A stretch of 64,000 nucleotides of DNA from Carboxylicivirga taeanensis (GCF_051851475.1 NZ_JBPUSJ010000006.1:1-64000); one strand, 5' to 3'. Positions 17,903-29,400 are shown, counted from the first letter of the stretch. The notes: a model not told the origin generated them from the sequence alone. Numbers and translations are program-made.

Positions 17903-19423
17903 ATGACTAAATATATTAAATCATTATTCTTAGCTGCACTAATTGGTTTTACTGCGTGTAGCGACGATTTTCTGACTGTTCAGCCAACCTCTTCTCAAGA
18001 GGCAGGTGGACCAGCAACCGAAGGGGCTATTGTAGCTAACCTGGGTGCTACCTATCAGATACTCTTATTTGATAGTTATGCCGATTTTCAGTTCAACAGT
18101 GTGCCTTTGATGTCTGATCTACGTTCCGACGATATTTTTAAGGGTGGTGGTGATGCCGGTGACCAGGCAGCTTTATATCGCCTTTCTCAATTCACCCTGG
18201 AGTCGAATGATGTACCTACCGGTTTGTGGAACATCTATTACAGCGGATTAAGCCGTGCAAACAACGTTATCATTGCTTGTGAAAATGCAGTGGATGTGGA
18301 TGAAGAGAAGCTGGCAATGTACAAAGCAGAAGCACACTTTCTGCGTGCCTACTACGTGCATTGGCTATGGAAATTCTGGGGAAATATTCCCTATTTCGAA
18401 GAAGACCTGGAAGAACCATACATGGCGCGTCAGTTCAGTGCTGATGAGATTTATGCAGAACTTATGGAAGACCTGACCGTTGCAACAGCCGAAGGCGTTT
18501 TGCCTATGAACACCAATTCATCTAACGATGGGCGTGCAACGCGTGCAGCAGCCATGATGTTAAAAGCGCGCGTGGTAATGTACCAGAAGGATGTGGCTAA
18601 GTATGCCGAGGTGATGGCTGATATGCAGTCAATCGTGAGTGAAGGCGGTTACAGTTTACCTGATTATGCCAGCATTTGGGCGCGTGAAGGAGAGTTTGGT
18701 CCGGAGTCTATTTTTGAAGCCAACCATTTACCCGAGGGAAAAGACTGGGGTGAAGCCTGGACAGGGTTTGGCACCAACCTGCCACGTTTTATCTCACCCA
18801 ATGAGTTAGACGGTGAGGACTTGCTTTCCGGTGCTGATTTTTACGAAGGAGGCTGGGGCTTTGGTCCGGTGCGTTCTGAAGTGGTTGGCATCTTCGAAGA
18901 AGGCGATAAGCGCTTAGCCGCTTCTATCAATCAGTTTGCTGATGGAACCTACACTAAACGTTTCCAGAACACGGGTTACTTTATGGCCAAATACGCGGCT
19001 CGTGCTGATTATGCCGATGCTCCTTATACCGCAGACTTGAACTTTGAAAATAACGTACGCATTTTCCGTTATGCAGAGGCTCTACTAAATATTGCCGAGT
19101 TGGAAGTAGTACATGGTGTAGCAGCGGGTGCTAAAACAGCTCAGAGTGCGTTGGATGATATTCGCCAGCGAGCAGGATTAGAGTCTGTAGTGGCTAGTGT
19201 TGATAACATTAAGCTCGAGCGTCGTCGTGAGTTTATTGGTGAAGGTATGCGTTTTTGGGATTTGGTACGCTGGGGCGAAGCTGATATTCTATCAGAAAAC
19301 ATCCCAGAATTTTCTTCTAATCGTACATGGGCCGATTACATGAAGTATCTGCCGATACCTCAGTCGGAAATCGACAAAACAGAAGGAGACTTGAAGTTGG
19401 TTCAAAACCAAGGGTATAACTAA
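17903..19423 (+). CDS. SusD-family glycan-binding lipoprotein (PUL)
   Basis: About 506 residues from the ATG at 17903; a start three codons upstream is equally possible. Signal peptide and lipobox LIGFTA-C are followed by SusD hallmarks: 'AEAHFLRAYYVHWLWKFWG' and, near the C-terminus, 'RRREFIGEGMRFWDLVRWG'. It ends in the usual 'LPIPQSEIDKT...NQGYN'. It caps the SusC barrel and captures glucan oligosaccharides. It starts about 20 bases after susC. Confidence 0.94.
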   Translation: MTKYIKSLFLAALIGFTACSDDFLTVQPTSSQEAGGPATEGAIVANLGATYQILLFDSYADFQFNSVPLMSDLRSDDIFKGGGDAGDQAALYRLSQFTLESNDVPTGLWNIYYSGLSRANNVIIACENAVDVDEEKLAMYKAEAHFLRAYYVHWLWKFWGNIPYFEEDLEEPYMARQFSADEIYAELMEDLTVATAEGVLPMNTNSSNDGRATRAAAMMLKARVVMYQKDVAKYAEVMADMQSIVSEGGYSLPDYASIWAREGEFGPESIFEANHLPEGKDWGEAWTGFGTNLPRFISPNELDGEDLLSGADFYEGGWGFGPVRSEVVGIFEEGDKRLAASINQFADGTYTKRFQNTGYFMAKYAARADYADAPYTADLNFENNVRIFRYAEALLNIAELEVVHGVAAGAKTAQSALDDIRQRAGLESVVASVDNIKLERRREFIGEGMRFWDLVRWGEADILSENIPEFSSNRTWADYMKYLPIPQSEIDKTEGDLKLVQNQGYN

Positions 19424-19442
19424 TTAGCTAAACTGAATAATT

Positions 19443-20936
19443 ATGAAAAATATTATAAAATCAGGTATCGCATTTTTGATGGCAGCTTTTCTGCTATTGG
19501 CTTGTGATCCGCAGGAATTTGACAAACCTGACCTTAATATGAGCACGCCGCCTAATGAAGAGGATCTAAGCTTTACAGTAGCTCCTGGCGACGATGAGTT
19601 TCATTTTGTATTGACTAGTACTACCGAAACAAAAGGAGTGAACGGTATTAGCTGGGATTTTGGTAACGGTGGTAAAGCAACCGGACAACAAGTTATTGCT
19701 AATTACAATTTACCGGGCGAATACGAGGTTGTTATGACCATTACGGGTGGAAATGGAGCATCAGTTTCTACTAAAAAAGTTGTTGAGCAAACCGAAACCA
19801 ATTATGCTCTTTTTGAAAATCCAATTGTACTGGCACTTACAGGCGGAATTGAGAACCCAACCGGTCATACCTGGGTGGTAGATAGTACCAGTAAATGGCA
19901 TTTTGGTGTAGGAGCTGCATTTGATGATAGCGGTAATGTGTTAAACGAACCAAATTGGTGGGGGGCAACTTCTCTGGCAAAAACAGGCCACTACATCTAC
20001 GATGATGAGTTTACATTCATCATGGATGAATTTAAATACATTATCGATACCAAAGGGGCAACCCATGCTAATAATGATGGTGGTGCTGCCGAAGCTGGCC
20101 TTGCTGCTGGTTACTATACCAGTAATATTTGGAATGACAACTTTGATATGGATGTAACGACTGATGATGCTGCTCGCGGCGATTTACAGTGGGGATTCAA
20201 AGAAGTTGACGGTAAAAGCTATATTACCTTATCAAGTCAATCAGGTGTAATTGGTTATGACGATGGTTTGGCTCGTGAATATGAGGTGCTTGATTGGAAT
20301 GAGAATTATTTCTTCCTGCGCACAACCAATGGTGAAGCTGCTCGCTATAACAAAATTATTCGTAAAGGATATGTGCCACCGGTTATTGAAAAACCACTGG
20401 AGACCAACGATATTATGGATGACTTTGAAGGTAATGGAAATATTGAATGGAATAAAGGGGACCTGATTAAGTTTGAATCCATCAGTAACTTTGCTCCAGT
20501 GCCAATTAACGAGTCAGCAAATATAGCACTCTATCAAAAAGGGGAAGGCCCGTTTGAAGCTGTTACCGCTTTGTTCGAGCATCGTTTTGATTTATCTGAG
20601 CGAAATGTGTTTACAATGAAAGTATTCATGCCTCAGTTTAATGATTATATTACTGAGTGTCAGCCAGACTGGATAACCTGGATTCCAAATAAGCAATTAT
20701 TACCTCAGGTTGATCTTAAACTGCAGAACTCTGAGCTTGGCGGTGAAGCCTGGACTACTCAAGAAGTAAGAACCGTAACATTAACGGAAGATCAACTGGG
20801 TAAATGGGTGGAAGTAACATTCGATTTCAGTAACATATCAGATAGGACAGATTTCGATATGATTGTTATTCAATTTGGTATGGAAGGCCATTGTAATGGA
20901 GGTATCTTCTACTTGGATGACTTCATGCTGAATTAA
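19443..20936 (+). CDS. PKD-domain surface glycan-binding lipoprotein (PUL, SusE-like position)
   Basis: 497 residues, lipobox FLLLA-C21. A PKD domain spans about 45-115 (ISWDFGNGGKATG, then YNLPGEYEVVMTITGGNG). The middle (about 130-320) is rich in Trp and Gly and unfamiliar. The C-terminal 170 residues (DDFEGNGNIEWNKGD...GIFYLDDFML) look like a jelly-roll carbohydrate-binding domain with a terminal 'YLDDF' strand. No catalytic motif is seen. Its position between susD and GH16 fits a surface glycan-binding protein that holds polysaccharide for the hydrolases. Confidence 0.8.
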   Translation: MKNIIKSGIAFLMAAFLLLACDPQEFDKPDLNMSTPPNEEDLSFTVAPGDDEFHFVLTSTTETKGVNGISWDFGNGGKATGQQVIANYNLPGEYEVVMTITGGNGASVSTKKVVEQTETNYALFENPIVLALTGGIENPTGHTWVVDSTSKWHFGVGAAFDDSGNVLNEPNWWGATSLAKTGHYIYDDEFTFIMDEFKYIIDTKGATHANNDGGAAEAGLAAGYYTSNIWNDNFDMDVTTDDAARGDLQWGFKEVDGKSYITLSSQSGVIGYDDGLAREYEVLDWNENYFFLRTTNGEAARYNKIIRKGYVPPVIEKPLETNDIMDDFEGNGNIEWNKGDLIKFESISNFAPVPINESANIALYQKGEGPFEAVTALFEHRFDLSERNVFTMKVFMPQFNDYITECQPDWITWIPNKQLLPQVDLKLQNSELGGEAWTTQEVRTVTLTEDQLGKWVEVTFDFSNISDRTDFDMIVIQFGMEGHCNGGIFYLDDFMLN

Positions 20937-21012
20937 CACTGCATATTTTACATACATAATGGAGAGTGCCAGAAATGGTACTCTCCTAAATTCAAGTAAA
21001 AACAGAAAAAAT

Positions 21013-22107
21013 ATGTATAAGTTTTGGAGCATTGCGTTTTGCTTTGTTTTAGCGGTATGTGTCTATGCTTGTGGAGAATCGTCAGATGATGCAGACCAGT
21101 ACAAAGTTGATTTTTCGTTTAAACAAGATGCGGAGAATTCAAATGAAGTCATTTTCACCAATGCATCAACCGGGAACTACCTGTATGTTGAGTGGGATTT
21201 TGGCAATGGCGAAACAACCGGTAAGAGTACCGACAAAAATAAGGAGTATACCATTTATTACCCATTAAAAGGTGATTATGAGGTAACTCTGCGGCTTTGG
21301 GGAGATTTGAATACGCCGTCCGATACAAAAACGTTAACGCGTACTATCAGCATAGAGGCTGATGATCCCGACTATGTTGATCCCGAAGGACTCATCTGGT
21401 CTGATGAATTTAACAGTGCTGCCATCAATACGGCTAACTGGAAGTTCGATGTGGGAACAGGCGAAAATGGCTGGGGCAATAATGAGTTACAATATTACAC
21501 CAACGGAGAGAATGTTGAAGTAGTTGATGGGAAGCTCGTTCTTACAGCTAAAAAAGTCAACGACGATAAGGTGCAAGGCTCCTATACGTCTACGCGGATG
21601 ATTAGCTGGGGAAAAAAGGAGTTTACTTACGGACGCATTGAAGTGCGTGCAAAACTTCCCTCTGGTACCGGTATTTGGCCGGCTATCTGGATGCTCGGTG
21701 CGAATATTGGTCAGGTGGGCTGGCCCGCGTGTGGCGAAATTGACATAATGGAGTATGTTGGCTATCAGCCAAACGTGGTGCATGCAACTGCTCATACACC
21801 CGACGGCTATGCCGGCAACGGTAGTGGTAGCAGTAAGTCGTTGCCCACATGTGAGGAGGAGTTTCATGTTTATGGATTGTTATGGACCGAAACATCTTTA
21901 ACGTTTTATGTGGATTCCCCGGATAATGTGGTGCATGTATATGCTCCGGCAGAAAGAAATGCTTCCAACTGGCCATTTGACAAACCTCATTTTTTTATTT
22001 TAAATGTGGCTGTAGGTGGTAACTGGGGCGGAGTTCAAGGGGTTGATAACTCTATTTTTCCTCAAACAATGGAAGTAGATTATGTAAGGGTTTATGAATT
22101 GAATTAA
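21013..22107 (+). CDS. GH16 endo-beta-1,3-glucanase (laminarinase) lipoprotein with PKD domain
   Basis: 364 residues from the ATG at 21013, which gives a lipoprotein signal (VCVYA-C); the frame is open 18 codons further upstream. A PKD domain (about 30-110, VEWDFGNGETTG) precedes the GH16 catalytic domain (about 125-364). The catalytic motif is E242-I-D-I-M-E247: Glu242 nucleophile, Glu247 acid/base. 'GIWPAIWMLG' and 'EVDYVRVYE' are typical of laminarinase-type GH16. The shared PKD type with the upstream glycan-binding protein suggests both sit on the surface and start breakdown of the polymer. Confidence 0.93.
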   Translation: MYKFWSIAFCFVLAVCVYACGESSDDADQYKVDFSFKQDAENSNEVIFTNASTGNYLYVEWDFGNGETTGKSTDKNKEYTIYYPLKGDYEVTLRLWGDLNTPSDTKTLTRTISIEADDPDYVDPEGLIWSDEFNSAAINTANWKFDVGTGENGWGNNELQYYTNGENVEVVDGKLVLTAKKVNDDKVQGSYTSTRMISWGKKEFTYGRIEVRAKLPSGTGIWPAIWMLGANIGQVGWPACGEIDIMEYVGYQPNVVHATAHTPDGYAGNGSGSSKSLPTCEEEFHVYGLLWTETSLTFYVDSPDNVVHVYAPAERNASNWPFDKPHFFILNVAVGGNWGGVQGVDNSIFPQTMEVDYVRVYELN

Positions 22108-22129
22108 AACAATCCCAATTACTTCGGGT

Positions 22130-22933
22130 ATGGTAAAAGTAGGACTAATACTGCTGTTTGTATGGGCCTTGAACATGTGCTCAAGGCACGAAGCTTATGA
22201 ATTGGTGTGGCACGATGAGTTTAACTACATTGGCTTACCCGATTCTGCTAAGTGGAGCTATGACACCCAGGGTAATAGCTCGCAGTGGGGGAATGATGAG
22301 TCTCAGTTTTATACCGAAGGAAATGCCGAAAATGCCTGGGTACAGGATGGAAAGCTATACATAACAGCCGTGCCAACCGACAAACCTGAACAGCCATATA
22401 CATCTGCACGCCTCATCACCAAAGGGAAGGGCGAGTGGAAGTACGGAAAAGTGGAGGTTTGTGCAAAAGTGGCTGGTGGGCAAGGGATTTGGCCTGCCAT
22501 ATGGATGTTGCCTGCTAATAACGTGTATGGTGCCTGGCCGGCAAGTGGCGAAATAGATATTATGGAGTACCTGGGTTATGCGCCCGATTCAATTTATTGC
22601 TCTGTGCATACCGGCGCATATAATCACCTTGATCATACGCAAAAGTCCAAAGCTTTTCATCTGAATGATGCAGCTACCAGCTTTCATGTATATGGCATGG
22701 AATGGAGCGAAAACAGTTGCCAGTTTTTTATCGATGGACGGAAGGTGTTTGTATTTGATAAAGAGGCCAGAGCCGGCAGCGAAAAATGGCCATTTGACCA
22801 AACTTTTTACCTGATTTTAAATGTTGCAGTAGGCGGCCATTGGGCCGGGAAATATGGTGTTGATGAGTCAGCCTTCCCAAGTACAATGGAAATCGACTAT
22901 GTAAGAGTTTACCAAAAAACGTCAGCCAGATAA
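22130..22933 (+). CDS. GH16 endo-beta-1,3-glucanase lipoprotein
   Basis: 267 residues: a lipoprotein signal (LFVWALNM-C) directly followed by one GH16 domain. Catalytic motif E141-I-D-I-M-E146, substrate-cleft Trp in 'GIWPAIWMLP', and C-terminal 'EIDYVRVYQK'. It is a close relative, of identical length, of the GH16 at 31407. It starts 22 bases after the previous GH16 gene and 30 bases before GH3, so it is in the same operon. Confidence 0.93.
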   Translation: MVKVGLILLFVWALNMCSRHEAYELVWHDEFNYIGLPDSAKWSYDTQGNSSQWGNDESQFYTEGNAENAWVQDGKLYITAVPTDKPEQPYTSARLITKGKGEWKYGKVEVCAKVAGGQGIWPAIWMLPANNVYGAWPASGEIDIMEYLGYAPDSIYCSVHTGAYNHLDHTQKSKAFHLNDAATSFHVYGMEWSENSCQFFIDGRKVFVFDKEARAGSEKWPFDQTFYLILNVAVGGHWAGKYGVDESAFPSTMEIDYVRVYQKTSAR

Positions 22934-22963
22934 AATGGTTGTTTACCTTAAAATACTTGCGCA

Positions 22964-25219
22964 ATGAATGTATTAAAACATATACTTGCAGGACTAATAG
23001 CAGTGTTCTTATTAAGTGCCTGCCAACCAAATAACAACAGCCAGGAGCAATCCTCAATTGATCAGCAGGTTGAAGCCTTGCTGGAACAGATGAGCCTCGA
23101 AGAAAAGATTGGCCAGATGTGTCAGGTTAATGGCGGTGGAGGAACGCTGAATGATGATTTTAAGCAGATGCTTAAAGAGGGCCGGATCGGCTCCATACTA
23201 AACGAGGTTGATGTTACAACGATCAATGAGATTCAGCGAATCTCAGTTGAAGAGAGCCGTTTGGGAATTCCGGTACTTATCGCCCGCGATGTTATTCATG
23301 GGTTTAAAACTGTGTTTCCGATTCCATTGGGACAGGCGGCCACCTGGAATCCCGAAATTGTAAGAGAAGGGTGCCGGGTAGCAGCAGCCGAAGCCGCTTC
23401 ATCGGGTATTAAATGGACGTTTGCGCCTATGATAGATATCAGTCGTGATGCCCGTTGGGGGCGTATCGCCGAAAGCCTTGGAGAAGATCCTCACCTCACC
23501 TCGGTACTGGGGGCAGCCATGGTGAAAGGCTTTCAGGGTGATGATTTGGCAGATGAAAATAGTATAATTGCCTGTGCCAAGCATTTTGTCGGCTATGGAG
23601 CTGCTGAAGGCGGACGTGATTACAACTCAACATTAATTCCTCCTCGTGAATTACACGATGTTTATTTACCACCCTTTGAAGCCGCTGTAGATGCAGGAGT
23701 CAGAACATTTATGTCGGGATTTAACGACATTGATGGAGTGCCGGCTACGGGTAACGAATACCTGATGCGCGATGTGTTGCGCGATAAATGGCAGTTTGAT
23801 GGTTTTGTGGTGAGTGACTGGGCATCTGTTTGGGAAATGATTAACCATGGCTTTGCTGCCGATGAAAAGGAAGCTGCCAAACGAGCCATCAATGCGGGGG
23901 TTAATATGGAAATGGCTTCAACCACGTATGAGGACAACATTGCAGCGCTCATAAGTGAAGGACTGATAAGCGAAGCCATTATTGATCAGGCTGTTCGTGA
24001 GATATTAAGAGTGAAGTATGAGGCCGGCTTATTTGATAATCCCTACATTGCTGAAGAAAATCAGTACCAGTTTGCTAAGCCAGCATATTTGGAGGCGGCT
24101 AAATTGGCTGCCACCCAAAGCATGGTACTGCTTAAAAATAATAAACAAACGCTGCCAGTCAGTAAAAATAAAACCATCGCTCTGGTGGGGCCTATGGCTA
24201 ATCAGGCCTATGAACAGCTGGGAACCTGGATTTTTGATGGGGACAGCACCTTGTCCGTGACCCCGCTGATGGCTTTGCAGCAGGAATTGGGCGCTGGAAA
24301 ATTATTATTTGCCCAAGCTTTGGCAACAAGCCGGACGAAGCACACCAAAGGTTTTAAACAAGCTATTGAGCAAGCCAAAAAAGCCGATGTGATTGTGTTT
24401 TGCGGTGGCGAAGAGTCCATCCTGTCAGGCGAAGCTCATTCGCGAGCGAATATAGATTTACCGGGAGCCCAAAATGAATTGATCAGGGCGCTTAAGCAGA
24501 CCGGCAAACCCCTGGTACTTGTAGTAATGGCTGGTCGTCCCTTAACCATTGGTGCAGTTAGCGAGCACGCCGATGCCGTTATCTACGCCTGGCACCCCGG
24601 AACCATGGGCGGTGCTGCTTTAGCCGATATTCTTTTAGGTAAAGCCAATCCGTCGGGTAAATTGCCGGTTACTTTTCCAAAAGTAGTCGGGCAAATTCCA
24701 ATGCATTACAATCATAAAAATACAGGGCGTCCGGCTAACCCCGATTCATGGACTCACATCGATGAAATACCGGTAAAGGCACCGCAAACATCATTAGGTA
24801 ATGAGTCGCACTACATTGATGCCGGGTTTACGCCACTTTATCCTTTCGGCTATGGTTTGTCCTACACCACTTTTGCCTATAGCGGCTTACAGTTAGACAA
24901 AGATGTGTACGCTCAGGATGACCGTATCCAGGTGAGCTTTGAACTGGAAAATACAGGCGAAGTGGCCGGTGATGAGGTGGTTCAGGTGTATGTGCGCGAT
25001 GTGGCAGGAAGCGTTTCAAGACCCGTTAAGGAACTGAAGGCTTTTAAACGGATCAGCCTCAATCAAGGAGATAAAACCAGCGTAATGCTCGAAATAGCCA
25101 TTCAGGACTTGGCCTTTCATAACATTGATATGGAAAAAGTGGTGGAGCCGGGTGAATTTCAGCTGTGGGTTGGTGGTGACTCCACTACAGAGTTATCAAC
25201 AACATTTAAGGTAGAATAA
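22964..25219 (+). CDS. GH3 beta-glucosidase lipoprotein (BglX-like)
   Basis: 751 residues; lipobox FLLSA-C20. GH3 N-terminal barrel (about 35-360) with the nucleophile in VVSDW (Asp285) and the substrate-binding KHFVGYGA segment; the GH3 C-terminal alpha/beta domain (about 390-610, with EAHSRANIDLPGAQ) and a fibronectin III-like domain (about 660-745) follow. Expected action: removal of terminal glucose from beta-glucan oligosaccharides, in the periplasm or on the surface. Last gene before a strong terminator, so it ends the first PUL transcript. Confidence 0.93.
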   Translation: MNVLKHILAGLIAVFLLSACQPNNNSQEQSSIDQQVEALLEQMSLEEKIGQMCQVNGGGGTLNDDFKQMLKEGRIGSILNEVDVTTINEIQRISVEESRLGIPVLIARDVIHGFKTVFPIPLGQAATWNPEIVREGCRVAAAEAASSGIKWTFAPMIDISRDARWGRIAESLGEDPHLTSVLGAAMVKGFQGDDLADENSIIACAKHFVGYGAAEGGRDYNSTLIPPRELHDVYLPPFEAAVDAGVRTFMSGFNDIDGVPATGNEYLMRDVLRDKWQFDGFVVSDWASVWEMINHGFAADEKEAAKRAINAGVNMEMASTTYEDNIAALISEGLISEAIIDQAVREILRVKYEAGLFDNPYIAEENQYQFAKPAYLEAAKLAATQSMVLLKNNKQTLPVSKNKTIALVGPMANQAYEQLGTWIFDGDSTLSVTPLMALQQELGAGKLLFAQALATSRTKHTKGFKQAIEQAKKADVIVFCGGEESILSGEAHSRANIDLPGAQNELIRALKQTGKPLVLVVMAGRPLTIGAVSEHADAVIYAWHPGTMGGAALADILLGKANPSGKLPVTFPKVVGQIPMHYNHKNTGRPANPDSWTHIDEIPVKAPQTSLGNESHYIDAGFTPLYPFGYGLSYTTFAYSGLQLDKDVYAQDDRIQVSFELENTGEVAGDEVVQVYVRDVAGSVSRPVKELKAFKRISLNQGDKTSVMLEIAIQDLAFHNIDMEKVVEPGEFQLWVGGDSTTELSTTFKVE

Positions 25220-25398
25220 AACGAATGAACACCTGGAAAGACAGGAGCAGTTTATAAAATTTTGACTTCAACCTGGTTTAACAATTAGTAATCGGGAGGC
25301 GAGTGTTTTGTTAAGTTATTCTTTGCACTGCAGAAGCGCATAAAAGCATGCCGGAAACATGGTTGCGATTTCTGTATGCATCACAAGAATGACAGGGG

Positions 25399-25430
25399 AA
25401 CTGGTGGCTTGATGAAAGCCACCAGTTTTT
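25399..25430 (+). terminator. Terminator splitting the PUL into two transcripts
   Basis: A perfect 12-bp stem (25399-25410/25416-25427) with a 5-base loop and T-tract. It lies only about 15 bases before the next start codon. The rest of the 25220-25443 gap shows no other clear element; a promoter for the second half was not found, so read-through or attenuation is possible. Confidence 0.85.
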
Positions 25431-25443
25431 AAAACCAGATATA

Positions 25444-26325
25444 ATGATTGAGCTATTCAAAAACCATATCAGCCTGAGTATTGAAGAGCCTTTGGAAGGC
25501 TATCAGGGAACAAGGTTCGATTGGACAGGTAAAATACTGCAGGTAAGATGGAAAGGTACTCCATTGTGTACCTCTGAACTTCACCAGGAAAGCAGCGACT
25601 TGCAGGGGCATGGCTGTTCTAATGAGTTCGGAATAAGTCGTGCAATTGGATACGATACCTGTGAGCCTGGAGAATTGTTTCCGAAAATTGGTGTGGGAAT
25701 GTTGCAGAAAGAGAGCAGGGAACCCTACGACTTTTTTCACCAGTACCCTTGTCAACCCTTTGACTTTACCACCAAGGTGCATCCGGCCGGGGTGTCGTTA
25801 TTTTGTGTAAACACTCATCCGGTTTATGGGTTTCGTTTAAACAAAACAATAACCCTTTGTGATGATGGTTTTGTGATTGGTTATGAATTTATTAATGATG
25901 GCAAGGAGGTTTTTATCACTGATGAGTATGTTCATAATTTTCTCTCCATCGGAGCCAGAAAGCTATCAACAAACTGCCAGCTAAAAATTGGCAAAGCCAT
26001 CCGTGAGCGCCAGTTTGCGAAGGGCTTAAATCCAGATGGTTGCGTGATGCGCAATGGCAATCTAATCACATGGAAATCAACCCCTGAATCCGATTTTTTC
26101 TTTGAAGACGTGTCGGAGCCAGCAGCCCGAGGCCTTAACTGGGAGCTAACAGACAAGCGGTTGGGCTTGAGTATTTCAGAAAGCGTTGATTTTACACCCC
26201 AAAAAATAAACCTGTGGGGACGGGCTCACGTGGTGAGTCCGGAACTATTTAAAGGCATCATGCTTAAGCCCGGTGAAACGGATACCTGGCAGCGGACTTT
26301 TAAAATACAAGAATTGGAGGCTTAA
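25444..26325 (+). CDS. Galactose-mutarotase-fold protein (aldose 1-epimerase-like)
   Basis: 293 residues with no signal peptide, so cytoplasmic. The beta-sandwich pattern and segments such as 'HEFGISRAIGYDTCEPGELFPKIGVG'-like residues (positions about 60-85), 'YEFINDGKEVFITDEYVHNFLSI' and the C-terminal 'KPGETDTWQRTFKI' resemble the aldose-epimerase/mutarotase superfamily. It may equalise anomers of glucose or oligosaccharides released by the phosphorylase and GH3 enzymes. The catalytic His pair of true mutarotases is not clearly placed, so it could be a divergent member with another role. First gene after the internal terminator. Confidence 0.6.
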   Translation: MIELFKNHISLSIEEPLEGYQGTRFDWTGKILQVRWKGTPLCTSELHQESSDLQGHGCSNEFGISRAIGYDTCEPGELFPKIGVGMLQKESREPYDFFHQYPCQPFDFTTKVHPAGVSLFCVNTHPVYGFRLNKTITLCDDGFVIGYEFINDGKEVFITDEYVHNFLSIGARKLSTNCQLKIGKAIRERQFAKGLNPDGCVMRNGNLITWKSTPESDFFFEDVSEPAARGLNWELTDKRLGLSISESVDFTPQKINLWGRAHVVSPELFKGIMLKPGETDTWQRTFKIQELEA

Positions 26326-26445
26326 AAAATCTATTAGCCTAAATAATTAATGATAAGGGAAATAGTTAGAATGCAGAGGTAATTAATCCCTTTTGAAGAT
26401 TGAAAAAAGAATTTGAGCACCTGAAAACGAATAATACAACAAGTG

Positions 26446-29400
26446 ATGGATAAGAAAGAGATCTATTTAGGAACAACCAGCTTATGCAAGGGGAGAGAAG
26501 AGGTGGATGGTAAGTTTGTGGAAATTGAAAATGAAAAGTTCTACAAGATCAGTCATTACGATCAGATGGACGATTTTTTCATGAGTATTGTAAGTGATTC
26601 CGATCACTGGATGTTCATCTCCAGCAATGGCGCCTTGTCGGCAGGTCGAAAAAACCGCAACAATGCCCTGTTCCCCTATTACACCGATGATAAAATACAC
26701 GATTACAAAGATATAACTGGCAGCAAAACGAGTGTGCTGGTGCAAAAAGATAAGCAGACATACTTGTGGGAACCTTTTTCGGATAAATACAAGGGTGTGT
26801 ATCACACGGTTCGTAATATCTACAAAAGTGTTTATGGCAACAAGGTGATGTTTGAAGAGGTGAACCTCGATTTGGGTCTTGGGTTTAAATACATGTGGGC
26901 CAATAGCGAGCGTTTCGGCTTTGTAAAAACATCAACCATTACTAACTACGGCAATCAAACTGTTTTAGTGGATGTTGTTGATGGTATTCGTAATATTCTG
27001 CCATATGGCGTTGATTATGCTTTTCAGAACGAATTCAGTAACCTGCTGGATGCCTACAAGAAGCACGAACTTCTATCAGCGTCAAAGCTGGGATTGTTTT
27101 CATTGAGCTCCATACCGGTAGACAGAGCCGAACCCAGTGAATCGCTCAAAACAACCACCGTGTGGTGCTATGGTTTGCCAAACTGTAAGGTGCTGCTGTG
27201 CGATCGTCAGCTAAAAGCATTTAAAGAAGGGCAAGCTGTTCAAACCGAAACAGATATTCGTGCCACGCGCGGCGCCTACCTGATTAATGCAAGTTTCCCA
27301 TTGGAGCAGGCAGAACATAAAAGTTGGTCAATTGTGGCCGATATCAACCAGGACAGTGCCGATGTGGTGAACCTGCAGGAACTGATTTTATACGATGATG
27401 CCATTGGAAAATTAGTTGCAGATGATATTAAGGCTGGTACCGGTAAATTAATTGAAATTGTGGCTGCTGCCGATGGTTTGCAGCAGAGCAACGATGAGCT
27501 GGGCTGTGCCCGCCATTTTTCCAACACGCTTTTTAATGTGATGCGTGGAGGTATTTTCAATGATAACTACTCGCTCGATGCAGCCGATTTTCGCTTGTTT
27601 GTGTCACAAACCAATCAGCACGTGGCTGGTAAATTCAACGACTGGTTAAGTGCATTGCCCGGGAAGCTTGAGTACAATGCGCTTATCCGAATGGCCGAAA
27701 CAACGGAGGATGCGGACTTAATCCGAATCGCATACGAGTATCTGCCACTTACTTTTAGTCGGCGTCATGGCGACCCAAGTCGTCCCTGGAATCAATTTTC
27801 AATTGAAACGAAAAATGAGGATGGGTCACCAAAACTGAATTACCAGGGAAATTGGCGCGATATTTTTCAAAACTGGGAAGCACTTGGTTTTTCTTACCCG
27901 GCTTTTGTTGAGGGCATGATAAGTAAGTTTGTCAACGCTTCTACGCCAGATGGCTACAATCCGTACCGGATTACACGCGAGGGTATTGATTGGGAATGTC
28001 CTGATCCGCACGACCCATGGGCTTACATCGGCTATTGGGGCGACCATCAGATAATTTATCTCCAAAAACTGTTGGAACTTTCCGATAAATTTCATCCTGG
28101 AGCACTGGATGGTTTATTAACTGCCGAGAGGTTTGTGTATGCCAACGTGCCCTATCGTATCAAACCGTATGAGCAGATTGTTGCCAATCCGCAGGATACC
28201 ATCACCTTTGATGCCGAGCTGAATGCCCGCCTGGCTGTACAGTCAAAGGCTATTGGGGCCGATGGGAAGTTACTCATGGATGCGCAGGGACAGGTGTACC
28301 GCGTGAACTTCACTGAAAAAATTCTGGTAACGCTCCTATCCAAACTCAGCAACTTTATTCCAGAGGCGGGTATATGGATGAATACCCAGCGTCCGGAGTG
28401 GAACGATGCCAATAATGCGCTGGTGGGGAACGGTGTTTCTATGGTAACACTTTATTATCTGCGTCGTTTTCTCAAATTCTGGTTGGAGCTGTTTAAGCAA
28501 TCTACAGTGAGTGAGATGCCTGTATCCAACGAAGTAAAAGAGCTGTTGGAAAGTGTTTATGCGCTGTTTAGCCAAAAGGGCGAATGGCTCGAAAACGGGT
28601 TTTCCGATGCGCAGCGGCGCTATTTTGCCGACCATCTGGGGAAAGCGGGAGAAGTCTATCGCGAAAAAATTTATAAAAAGGGTTTTGCGGGTGAAAAGGC
28701 CACGGTAACAGTTGAGGAGCTACAGCAGTTTATTGAGTTGGCTATTAGGTATATGGATCAGTCAATTGAGGCCAATAAGCGGGAGGATGGTTTGTACCAT
28801 TCTTACAACCTGGTTGCCTTTTCCGATAACAAGGTATCGGTGAGGTACCTGTATGAGATGCTGGAAGGACAAGTGGCTGTGTTAAGCGCCGGGGTGTTAA
28901 ATACAGAAGAAAGCCTTCGCGTGATGGATGCGCTTAAGGCCAGTGCCTTGTTCCGCGAGGATCAGTATAGCTACATTCTTTATCCCGACCGCCAGTTACC
29001 GTTGTTTATTGAAAAGAACACCATCCCGGCCGATAAGGTTCTTGACTCAGAGCTGTTGAAAACCTTGTTGGAGGAGAAACGCACCTCGGTTATTACGCAG
29101 GATGTTAAAGGGGCCTGCCATTTTAATGGAGCCATTCGCAATGCCGAAGAGCTGAAGAAAGCCTTGCAAGCCTTGCCGCAAAAGCAATATGCCTCCTTGC
29201 TGGCAAAAGAGCAGAAACAGGTATTGGCGGTGTACGAAAGCATGTTCGACCATCAGTCGTTTACCGGACGGTCTGGCACTTTCTATGGCTACGAAGGGTT
29301 GGGAAGTATTTATTGGCATATGGTTTCTAAGTTATTGCTGGCAGTGCAGGAAACCTATTTTGATGGCTTGCGTCAGGGAGTTGATGCCTCACTTTTAGGG